Below are positions 1-6,950 of a stretch of 6,950 nucleotides of DNA, piece after piece. Made by a program: the position numbers and the translations under genes. The notes beneath the pieces were generated by a model, which saw only the letters and a program-made list of their open reading frames with translations, made no database searches and was not told the origin of the DNA. Position 1 is the stretch's first letter. Each line of letters opens with the position of its first letter. The stretch comes from Elusimicrobiota bacterium (GTDB taxonomy: Bacteria > Elusimicrobiota > Elusimicrobia > UBA1565 > UBA9628), in contig JAGWRY010000252.1 of assembly GCA_028869495.1 (NCBI GenBank), positions 1 through 6,950 on the forward strand, in the 5' to 3' direction.

Positions 1-1
1 C

Positions 2-130
2 GACGACCCGGCCCGCGCGGCGTCCGTCCGCGCGGACCTGCTCGCGGTGCGCCGCTCGCTGGGCGAGCCCGGCGCGGCGGACCGCGCCGCCGCGGCCCTG
101 CTCGCGGACCTGTCGGGGGCGAAGGCGTGA
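2..130 (+). CDS. lpxB: C-terminal end of probable lipid-A-disaccharide synthase (partial)
   Basis: An open frame enters from the left edge and ends at TGA 128-130, giving the last 42 residues (starting DDPARAASVRADL). The pattern is a charged helix, then LGEPGAADRAAAALLADL. It resembles the usual LpxB C-terminus, where a 'DP..R..m...L..v+..LG.pGA..RAA..il..L' helix closes the protein. LpxB is a GT19 glycosyltransferase that joins UDP-2,3-diacylglucosamine and lipid X into the lipid A disaccharide at the inner membrane. The identification is strengthened by the MsbA-type exporter that follows with a four-base overlap, since lpxB and msbA are often neighbours. Other GT-B enzymes such as MurG or KdtA have similar alanine-rich tails, so the family call rests on a short stretch and on context. 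The codon bias matches the downstream genes. Confidence 0.55.
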   Translation, partial: DDPARAASVRADLLAVRRSLGEPGAADRAAAALLADLSGAKA

Positions 131-1866
131 GCGTCTCGAAGCGCTTCCGGCGCTACCTGCGCCCCCATCTCGGCCGCTTCGCCTGGGCCTGCGCCGCGAT
201 GCTCGTCGTCTCGGCCTTCAACGGTTTCGTCGTCCTCCTGCTCAAGCCGATCATCGACCGCATCTTCATCGCGCGCGACCTCGCGATGCTGTGGCTGATG
301 GTCGCCGTCGTGCCCCTGCTCGTCCTCCTGAAGTCCGCCGCGTCCTACGTGCAGAACTACCTGATGAGCTGGATCGGTCAGCGCGTCGTCCAGCAGATCC
401 GCGAGGACCTGTTCCTCCGCCTGAGCTCCCTGCCCCTCGAGTACTTCTCGGGGACGCGTCCCGCCGAAGTCTTGTCGCGCGTGACCGGAGACCTGACGCT
501 CGTGCAGGCCGCCCTCAACACCCTGCCGGTCTACGCGATCCGAGACACGCTGACCGTCGTCTTCCTGACGATCGCGCTGTTCCACCTCGACGCCCGCTTC
601 GCGGCCCTCGCCCTGCTCGGCGCGCCGGTCTCGCTGGCCATCCTGTACGTGCTGTCGCGCAAGATGCGCGTGTCGAGCCGGCAGGCGCAGATCGCCGTCG
701 ATCGCCTCCACCACCGCTTCCGGGAGAGCGTCCAGGGCGTGCTCGTCGTGAAGGCCTTCAACTACGAGCCGACGGCGGCCGAGAGGTTCCGCGAGGAGAA
801 CGACTCGTTCTTCCGCCCGACGATGCGCTATCTGCGCGCGACCGCGCTTCTGTCGCCCCTCCTCGAGGTCGGCGCGGGCCTCGTCGTCGCCGCGACCCTT
901 TACTTCGGAGGCCGCGAGGTGATCGCGGGGCGGACGACTCCCGGCGCCTTCTTCGCTTTCCTCGGCGGCCTCGTCGCGGCCTACGCGCCGATCAAGAACC
1001 TCGCGCGCACGAACGCCGACGCCCAGCGCGCCTGGGCCTCGGCCGAGCGCCTGTTCGGGATCCTCGACGAGAAGGCCGCGCCGGCCGACGCCGGACGCCC
1101 GTTCCCCGGGCTCAAGTCCGGGATCCGCCTCGAGGGCGTCGGCTTCCGCTATCCGGGCGCCAAGTCCTGGGCTCTGCGCGGCCTGGACCTCGAGATCCCG
1201 AAGGGCGCGCGCGTCGCGCTCGTCGGGCCGAACGGCTGCGGGAAGTCCACCCTCTCGCGCCTGCTCCTGCGCCTGCACGACCCCGCCGAGGGCCGCGTCC
1301 TCCTCGACGGAGTCGACGCGCGCGAGTACTCGGCGGCCTCGATCCGGGCGCGCGCCGGGCTCGTGACGCCCGACGCGGTCCTGTTCAACGACACCGTCTT
1401 CGCGAACGTCGCGCTCGGGCGCTCGGTCGCCACCCTCTCCGAAGTCGAGCGCGCGTGCCGCCTCGTCGGCGCCGCCGGCTTCATCGAGGGCCTCCCCGAG
1501 GGCTACCGGACCCTGCTCGGCGACTGGGGCTTCACTCTGTCGGCCGGCCAGCGCCAGCTGCTGGCGCTGGCGCGCGTGCTGATCGTGGATCCCGAGCTCG
1601 TCGTCCTCGACGAGGCCACCGCGAATCTCGACGGCCCGGCCGAGAAGGCGGTGCTCGCCGCCCTCGAGACGGTCCTGGCCGGGCGCACGGTCGTCACGGT
1701 CTCGCACGAGCTGCGCGCGGTCGCCGGCGCCGACCGGATCGCCGTGATGAGCGGCGGCGCGGTCGTCGAGCTGGGCGCGCACGACCGCCTGATGGCGGCC
1801 GGAGGCCTGTACCGCCGCCTGTTCGACCTGGAGGACGCGGCGCGCCCCGCCGCGGAGGCCGAGTGA
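127..1866 (+). CDS. msbA: MsbA-like lipid A / lipid ABC exporter (fused TMD-NBD half transporter)
   Basis: This 579-residue protein has the usual length of an MsbA half transporter, which works as a homodimer flipping lipid A-core across the inner membrane. Residues about 15-300 form a type I exporter membrane domain with roughly six helices (about 17-40, 51-72, 132-155, 157-176, 240-260, 268-290). The nucleotide-binding domain follows. It has Walker A GPNGCGKST (367-375, K373), an LSAGQ signature (471-475), Walker B LVVLDE with D495 and E496, a D-loop NLD and the switch histidine H527. The Q-loop reads LVTPDAVLFND, so P415 sits where MsbA usually has glutamine (SQD or NQD). The start is GTG 127, overlapping the preceding TGA; the purine-rich GGGGGCGAAGG just upstream can serve as ribosome site. 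Lipid A as substrate is inferred from similarity and the lpxB-like neighbour; another lipid or drug exporter is possible. Confidence 0.85.
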   Translation: MSVSKRFRRYLRPHLGRFAWACAAMLVVSAFNGFVVLLLKPIIDRIFIARDLAMLWLMVAVVPLLVLLKSAASYVQNYLMSWIGQRVVQQIREDLFLRLSSLPLEYFSGTRPAEVLSRVTGDLTLVQAALNTLPVYAIRDTLTVVFLTIALFHLDARFAALALLGAPVSLAILYVLSRKMRVSSRQAQIAVDRLHHRFRESVQGVLVVKAFNYEPTAAERFREENDSFFRPTMRYLRATALLSPLLEVGAGLVVAATLYFGGREVIAGRTTPGAFFAFLGGLVAAYAPIKNLARTNADAQRAWASAERLFGILDEKAAPADAGRPFPGLKSGIRLEGVGFRYPGAKSWALRGLDLEIPKGARVALVGPNGCGKSTLSRLLLRLHDPAEGRVLLDGVDAREYSAASIRARAGLVTPDAVLFNDTVFANVALGRSVATLSEVERACRLVGAAGFIEGLPEGYRTLLGDWGFTLSAGQRQLLALARVLIVDPELVVLDEATANLDGPAEKAVLAALETVLAGRTVVTVSHELRAVAGADRIAVMSGGAVVELGAHDRLMAAGGLYRRLFDLEDAARPAAEAE

Positions 1867-3308
1867 TCGAGAAGTCCGAGCTCGTCGAGAAGTTCGTCGC
1901 GTACTCGCCGCACGTCGACCCGGCGCCGCTGGAACTCGCCTGGGACTTCGCGGCCAAGGCGCACGAGAACCAGGCGCGCGCCTCCGGCGACCACTATCTG
2001 ACCCACTGCGCGGCCGTCGCGCAGTCGCTCGTCGAGTGGCGGATGGACCTGCCGACCGTCTGCGCGGGGCTCCTGCACGACACGATCGAGGACACCCCGA
2101 CGACCGAGGCCGAGCTGCGCTCGACCTTCGGCGAGGAGATCGCGATGCTCGTGCTGGGCGTCACGAAGCTCGACGCCCTGAAGTTCGAGTCCCGCGACGA
2201 CGCGCAGGCCGAGAACTGGCGCAAGATGCTGCTGGCGACCGCGCAGGACATCCGCGTGATCGTCGTGAAGCTCGCCGACCGCCTGCACAACATGAAGACG
2301 CTGAACTTCCTGCGCCGCGACAAGCAGGAGCGCATCGCGGCCGAGACGATGGCCCTCTACGCGCCCCTCGCCCACCGGCTGGGCATGTTCAAGCTGAAGG
2401 GCGAGCTCGAGGACCTGTCGTTCTCGTACACGCACCCGGAGGAGTACGCGGAGCTCAAGGCCAAGATCGACGCGCGCCTGACCGAGAGCGGCAAGCAGCT
2501 CGCGTCCGCGAAGGCCGCGATCGAGAAGGTCCTCTCCGGCACCACGATCCCGTGCCGCATCCTCGCGCGCACGAAGACGCTGTGGTCGATCTACAAGAAG
2601 ATGGAGCGCCAGCAGAAGCCGTTCGAGGAGATCCAGGACGCTCTCGGCATCCGCCTGATCACCGACACCGTCGCCAACTGCTACGCGCTGCTCGGCCTCG
2701 TCCACACGCACTTCAAGCCGGTCGCCGGCTCCTTCACCGACTACATCTCGACGCCGAAGCTGAACCTCTACCGCTCCCTGCACACGACGATCGTGGGCCC
2801 GGCCGGCGATCTCGTCGAGATCCAGATCCGCACCGAGGAGATGCACCGCTCGTCCGAGTACGGCATCGCCGCGCACTGGCGCTACAAGACCGGCGAGCAG
2901 TCGAAGGACGTTCACCTCGAGGAGAAGCTGAACTGGCTGCGCCAGTGGATCGAGTGGCTGCAGGACCTGAACTCGCCGCGCGAGTTCCTCGACAGCCTGA
3001 AGACCGACCTCGAGTTCAACCAGGTCTTCGTGTTCACGCCGGCCGGCGAGGTCAAGGTCCTGCCCGCCGGGGCGACGCCGCTCGACTTCGCGTTCGCGGT
3101 GCACACCGAGGTCGGCCACACCTGCGTCGGGGCGGTCGTCAACAACAAGATGGTCCGCCTCGACCACGCGCTGAAGTCCGGCGACATCTGCCGGATCGTC
3201 ACGAAGAAGGGCTCGACGCCGAAGAAGGACTGGCTCGGCTTCGTCCGGACGGCGCGCGCGCGCTCGAAGATCCGCCACTGGCTGCGCGAGCGGGGGATCG
3301 TCGCGTGA
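1863..3308 (+). CDS. rsh: RelA/SpoT homolog, (p)ppGpp hydrolase/synthetase lacking the C-terminal regulatory half
   Basis: The 481-residue product begins VIEKSELVEKF at GTG 1863, which overlaps the msbA stop; GGAGG at 1854-1858 is well placed as ribosome site. Residues about 25-160 are the HD hydrolase domain, with R39, H48, H72-D73, E76-D77 and the KLADRLHNM block (D139, R140, N143) kept, so ppGpp hydrolysis is probably intact. Residues about 225-345 are the synthetase domain: R236-T-K238, D293-Y294, the NLYRSLH block with Y303 and H307, and VEIQIRT with E319 and Q321. A TGS domain follows at about 386-447, then a conserved ARSKIRHWLRE helix, and the protein ends. Full-length Rel/SpoT proteins are about 700-750 residues and carry helical, zinc-finger and ACT domains that bind ribosomes and sense starvation; all are absent. 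The motif usually RFKD or EFDD reads SFTD (290-293). It is probably bifunctional and cytoplasmic. Confidence 0.9.
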   Translation: MIEKSELVEKFVAYSPHVDPAPLELAWDFAAKAHENQARASGDHYLTHCAAVAQSLVEWRMDLPTVCAGLLHDTIEDTPTTEAELRSTFGEEIAMLVLGVTKLDALKFESRDDAQAENWRKMLLATAQDIRVIVVKLADRLHNMKTLNFLRRDKQERIAAETMALYAPLAHRLGMFKLKGELEDLSFSYTHPEEYAELKAKIDARLTESGKQLASAKAAIEKVLSGTTIPCRILARTKTLWSIYKKMERQQKPFEEIQDALGIRLITDTVANCYALLGLVHTHFKPVAGSFTDYISTPKLNLYRSLHTTIVGPAGDLVEIQIRTEEMHRSSEYGIAAHWRYKTGEQSKDVHLEEKLNWLRQWIEWLQDLNSPREFLDSLKTDLEFNQVFVFTPAGEVKVLPAGATPLDFAFAVHTEVGHTCVGAVVNNKMVRLDHALKSGDICRIVTKKGSTPKKDWLGFVRTARARSKIRHWLRERGIVA

Positions 3309-3712
3309 GGCGCCCGCGCGCGGCGCTCCTGCCGGCCGCCGTCCTTCTGGCCGCGGCCGCCTGTTCGTCGAAGAAGGAGCTCGCGAACTACCGCCGTTGT
3401 CTGACCCTGCGCGTCGGGATGACGCGCGCGGAGCTCTTCAAGATCATGGGGCCTCCGAAGCGGACCCTCCCCTACGTCGCGGGCCGGACGCTCCCGTATC
3501 TGAAGGGGCGCACCGCCTACGAGTGGCCGAATCCGGGAGACATGCCCGCCCCGGACCACGTCAGCGTCAACGAGGCCTCCGGCAAGATCGAAAGCATCCT
3601 GTGCTCGGACGTCTCGATCCAGAGCGAGCTCTTCATCCCGCCCCCCCTCCCGTCCACCGGGACCGTCGCGGCCTCGACCGTCGCCGCGTCCGTCCCGCCG
3701 CGCCCGCGCTGA
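3305..3712 (+). CDS. BamE/SmpA-like outer-membrane lipoprotein
   Basis: This 135-residue protein starts at GTG 3305, overlapping the rsh stop, with GGGGGA at 3292-3297 seven bases upstream. The N-terminus has an arginine-rich n-region, a hydrophobic core (residues 6-19) and a lipobox ending AAAAC, so C20 would be lipidated by Lgt after signal peptidase II cleavage. Position -3 is alanine rather than the favoured leucine. Residues 35-51 (LRVGMTRAELFKIMGPP) match the opening of the SmpA/BamE fold, where a 'vGmt..ev...lG.P' helix precedes a small beta sheet. The following strand contains a tandem repeat RTLPYVAG-RTLPYLKG (53-68). Two more cysteines, C32 and C100, could pair. The tail from residue 112 is rich in Pro, Ala, Ser and Thr and probably disordered. 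BamE itself helps the BAM complex insert outer-membrane proteins; whether this protein does so is unknown. Confidence 0.75.
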   Translation: MRRPRAALLPAAVLLAAAACSSKKELANYRRCLTLRVGMTRAELFKIMGPPKRTLPYVAGRTLPYLKGRTAYEWPNPGDMPAPDHVSVNEASGKIESILCSDVSIQSELFIPPPLPSTGTVAASTVAASVPPRPR

Positions 3713-3719
3713 AGCCGCC

Positions 3720-3740
3720 GCGGCCCGGGGCCGCTTTGTT
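3720..3740 (+). terminator. Possible Rho-independent terminator of the lpxB-msbA-rsh-lipoprotein operon
   Basis: Positions 3720-3734 (GCGGCCCGGGGCCGC) form a perfect 15-base palindrome that can fold into a 5-6 bp all-GC stem with a small loop. It is followed at 3735-3740 by TTTGTT. It lies eight bases past the lipoprotein stop and before the next ribosome site, where a terminator is expected. The T tract is short and interrupted, so termination may be partial. In a genome this GC-rich, GC palindromes also arise by chance. Confidence 0.45.
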
Positions 3741-3760
3741 GCGAAAGTTATAAGGGCGCA
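3735..3760 (+). promoter_or_regulatory. AT-rich island with -10-like TATAAG box upstream of hsp20
   Basis: The bases TTTGTTGCGAAAGTTATAAG (3735-3754) are strikingly AT-rich for this window and contain TATAAG at 3749-3754, which resembles a sigma-70 -10 box. No -35 element is visible at the usual 16-18 base spacing; TTGTTG at 3736-3741 is only seven bases away. A transcript started from this box would begin around 3761, at the Shine-Dalgarno sequence itself, giving a very short leader. No CIRCE repeat or clear heat-shock sigma box was found. It is a weak promoter candidate, supported mainly by composition and position. Confidence 0.25.
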
Positions 3761-3768
3761 GGGAGGTG
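3761..3768 (+). promoter_or_regulatory. Strong ribosome binding site of hsp20
   Basis: GGGAGGTG lies four bases before ATG 3773 and is close to the anti-Shine-Dalgarno complement. It fixes ATG 3773 as the start rather than GTG 3766, which lies inside this site in a different frame that would read into the kinase gene. Confidence 0.7.
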
Positions 3769-3772
3769 TCCT

Positions 3773-4249
3773 ATGGCATTAAAGGATGCCGTTTCGGGCG
3801 TCTTGGACGGGGAGCGCTGGGCGCCGGTCCGCGAGGCCCTGGAGGCCCTGGAGCAGGCGGCGGCGGCCGGCTGGTACCCGGCGCGGCGGGCCCTGCTCTC
3901 GCATCTGGGGCAAACAGCGATCCCCCATCCTCCGCTCTGGGTGCCGGAGGCCGACGTCGAACAGGGGCCGGGCGAGCTGGCGGTTTCCTTCGCCCTGCCC
4001 GGCGTCCTGAGGGGCGACGTGCGCGTCTCGGCCGGACCGCAGACGCTGACCGTGTCGGGACGGCGCCGCGAGGACGAGCGCGCGCCGGCCGTCGCGCGGC
4101 GCGAACTGCCGAGCGGAGAGTTCCTGCGCCGCGTGCGCCTGCCGGTCGAGGTCAAGCCCGCGAGCACGCGGGCGGTCCTGAAGAACGGGGTCCTGCGCGT
4201 GACGCTCGCCCGGGTCCGGGCCTCCGGGAGCAGCGTGAAGATCGAGTAG
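3773..4249 (+). CDS. hsp20: Hsp20 family small heat-shock protein (alpha-crystallin domain)
   Basis: This 158-residue product is an ATP-independent holdase-type chaperone of normal family length. Residues 1-50 form a variable N-terminal arm with an amphipathic helix (about 16-46, rich in Ala, Leu and Glu). The alpha-crystallin domain spans about 56-147. It opens with WVPEADV, has the LPGV turn (75-78), the LTVSGRR strand (92-98), the GEFLRRVRLP segment (115-124) and the hallmark A-x-x-x-NGVLRVTL (134-145). The C-terminal extension ends SVKIE; V155-x-I157 fits the I/V-x-I/V anchor that docks into a neighbouring subunit during oligomer assembly. The gene opens a probable two-gene unit with the kinase gene starting 11 bases after its stop. 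Heat induction is usual for the family but no heat-shock promoter could be confirmed here. Confidence 0.9.
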   Translation: MALKDAVSGVLDGERWAPVREALEALEQAAAAGWYPARRALLSHLGQTAIPHPPLWVPEADVEQGPGELAVSFALPGVLRGDVRVSAGPQTLTVSGRRREDERAPAVARRELPSGEFLRRVRLPVEVKPASTRAVLKNGVLRVTLARVRASGSSVKIE

Positions 4250-4260
4250 CGGGAGGGACG

Positions 4261-5946
<1,686 letters not shown>

Positions 5947-6224
5947 AGCCGACCCCGCGGCCGCGGGCGTCCCCGCGGCGCGCGGGAAGATCCGATAGCA
6001 GACGTTGACCAGCGCCCCGACCGTCGTCAGCGTGTTGAGGATCGCGAAGACGGCGTCGCGGCTCAAGAAGGCGTAAAGGGCCAGCGCGAAGCTGCCCAGC
6101 GCGGACAGCGCGAGGAAGACGGGGTTCACCTCGCAGACGCCGGCCGCGATCGTCTCCAGCGACTGGGGGACCCAGGCGAGGGCGAAGGCGACGACGCCGA
6201 CATAGCCGATCCACTGCATCGAGA

Positions 6225-6230
6225 CTCTCC
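6225..6230 (-). promoter_or_regulatory. Ribosome binding site of the SemiSWEET gene
   Basis: On the minus strand GGAGAG precedes ATG 6219 by five bases. It supports this ATG over any start further upstream; the same frame remains open far upstream but without protein-like content. Confidence 0.55.
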
Positions 6231-6258
6231 GGCGGAAACGAACAAGCAACGCTGTTGC
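6231..6258 (-). terminator. Weak hairpin plus T-rich tract between the minus-strand genes
   Basis: Reading the minus strand, GCAAC-AGC-GTTGC (6258-6246) can fold into a five-base-pair stem with a three-base loop. It is followed by TTGTTCGTTT. It sits just after the stop of the membrane-protein gene. It could be a weak terminator or attenuator separating that gene from the SemiSWEET gene, or simply an AT-rich spacer; the stem is short. Confidence 0.25.
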
Positions 6259-6263
6259 CGCGG

Positions 6264-6950
6264 TCAGCGGCGTGCGGGGACCTCCCGCGCGTGGCGCGCC
6301 TCCTCGGCGGCCAGGGCGGCGCGGGGGATCTCGCCGCGGGCGAGGGCGTCGGCGCGGGCGGCCTCGTCGCCGGGGAGCAGCCAGCGGTACTCGTGCGCGG
6401 CGAGCCAGGCCTTCGGGACCTTCGCGCGGTCCACGAAGACGAGCGCGCGCTCGTCCCAATAGACGAGGGCCCAGCGCGCGCGGGGCAGGTACGACGTGTA
6501 CCACGGGCGCGCGAAGGCGCGCGTCGTCCCGTCGGGGTAGACGCGCGTCGTCGGCACGTCGAAGCGGCGGCGCTCGATCAGGAAGCCGTCGAGGGCCCGG
6601 CGCGAGGCGAAGTCCGCGAAGGCCCGCGGCGAGGACAGCGCGTCCTGCAGCTCCGCGATCTGGCCCTGGAACAAGTAGCGGCCGTCGCCGAAGACGCGCG
6701 CGCCCGGGCCCTCGATCCAGCCCAGGTAGCCGCCCCACGCGTACTCGTTGAAGAGGCGCAAGGGGCCCAGCGCGGGACGCTCGCGCGCGACGAAGGCGCA
6801 GGCGCGGCGCGCGACGTAGGCGGAGCCGAACGGGAGCCCGCCGAGAGGGCCGCGCGCGACCGACTCCGGCGCGACGAGCAGGCCGCTGAGGACGGCGAGG
6901 CCCGCCGCGACCGCGCGCGGGCGCGGGAAGGCGGCGAAGACCAGCGCGGC
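6264..6950 (-). CDS. C-terminal part of polytopic membrane protein with extracytoplasmic domain (partial)
   Basis: The frame is open from the right edge (base 6950) to TGA at 6266-6264, giving 228 residues without the N-terminus. The first 28 or so visible residues include a hydrophobic helix (about 12-27). The rest is soluble. It contains LFNEYAWGGYLGW (66-78) followed by RVFGDGRY (85-92), then a mixed alpha/beta region and an Ala/Arg/Glu-rich tail. An 'fN.y.wGGYL.w....+vf.DGR' pattern is found at the start of the periplasmic C-terminal domain of large membrane proteins, many annotated as hypothetical or as family-39-like (PMT-type) glycosyltransferases. The family is recalled from pattern only, and the catalytic N-terminal region lies outside the window. 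A TTG inside this frame (6761-6759) is not a likely start, because convincing membrane-protein sequence continues upstream of it. The function is unknown. Confidence 0.7.
   Translation of the reverse strand, partial: AALVFAAFPRPRAVAAGLAVLSGLLVAPESVARGPLGGLPFGSAYVARRACAFVARERPALGPLRLFNEYAWGGYLGWIEGPGARVFGDGRYLFQGQIAELQDALSSPRAFADFASRRALDGFLIERRRFDVPTTRVYPDGTTRAFARPWYTSYLPRARWALVYWDERALVFVDRAKVPKAWLAAHEYRWLLPGDEAARADALARGEIPRAALAAEEARHAREVPARR

Noticed and set aside
291..1862. N-terminal extension of the rsh frame back through msbA
   Set aside because: The extension is Arg/Pro-rich and out of frame inside msbA. RSH homology begins right at GTG 1863, which has a ribosome site.
1503..3278. Long minus-strand open frame opposite msbA and rsh
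   Set aside because: It is the antisense shadow of strongly biased GC-rich genes; the product is Arg/Leu/Asp-rich with no recognisable domain, while both plus-strand genes have full motif sets.
3362..3712. Lipoprotein frame as a frameshifted remnant of the missing RSH C-terminal half
   Set aside because: The sequence has its own signal peptide, lipobox and BamE-like motif and shows no resemblance to RSH zinc-finger or ACT domains.
3766..4260. Extension of the kinase frame upstream through hsp20
   Set aside because: It would run out of frame through the Hsp20 gene with a Gly/Arg-rich sequence. ATG 4261 has its own ribosome site and begins family-like sequence.
6220..6738. Upstream extension of the SemiSWEET frame
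   Set aside because: The extension is low-complexity Arg/Pro/Gly sequence running out of frame through the neighbouring gene, and the ATG at 6219 has a proper ribosome site and starts the first membrane helix.
6272..6751. Plus-strand open frame opposite the membrane-protein domain
   Set aside because: It is nearly pure Arg/Gly/Ala/Pro, a compositional shadow. The minus strand carries the WGGYL and DGR motifs.

Overview
The window is very GC-rich, with strong G/C preference at third codon positions. It encodes an outer-membrane-type cell: a probable LpxB tail, an MsbA-like lipid exporter and a lipoprotein. It therefore looks like a high-GC Gram-negative bacterium. The sequence alone does not fix the phylum; an environmental lineage such as Elusimicrobiota or a deltaproteobacterial relative would fit, but that is a guess. 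No RNA genes, insertion sequences, CRISPR arrays, integrases or attachment sites were seen.

Positions 2-3712 (+ strand) form a tightly packed operon. It holds the last 42 residues of a probable lipid-A-disaccharide synthase (lpxB), an MsbA-type ABC exporter (127-1866), a short RelA/SpoT homolog (1863-3308) and a BamE/SmpA-like lipoprotein (3305-3712). Each of the three junctions is the same four-base GTGA overlap, in which the GTG start of one gene contains the TG of the previous gene's TGA stop. Lipid A assembly and export, (p)ppGpp metabolism and an outer-membrane lipoprotein are thus probably co-translated. The operon ends at a 15-base perfect GC palindrome followed by TTTGTT.

Positions 3773-5946 (+ strand) carry a second unit. 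It consists of an Hsp20 small heat-shock protein and, 11 bases further on, a UbiB/ABC1 atypical kinase with two C-terminal membrane helices. A short AT-rich island with a TATAAG box lies just upstream.

Positions 5905-6950 (- strand) carry two genes reading the other way. One is the C-terminal 228 residues of a membrane protein with an extracytoplasmic domain (it enters from the right edge). The other is a 104-residue SemiSWEET/PQ-loop protein whose 3' end overlaps the 3' end of the kinase gene by 42 bases.

Most of this is ordinary housekeeping and envelope content; no convincing new system is seen. The points most worth a second look are the RSH enzyme that stops right after its TGS domain, its placement in a lipid A operon, a proline at the Q-loop glutamine of the ABC exporter, and the triple GTGA coupling.
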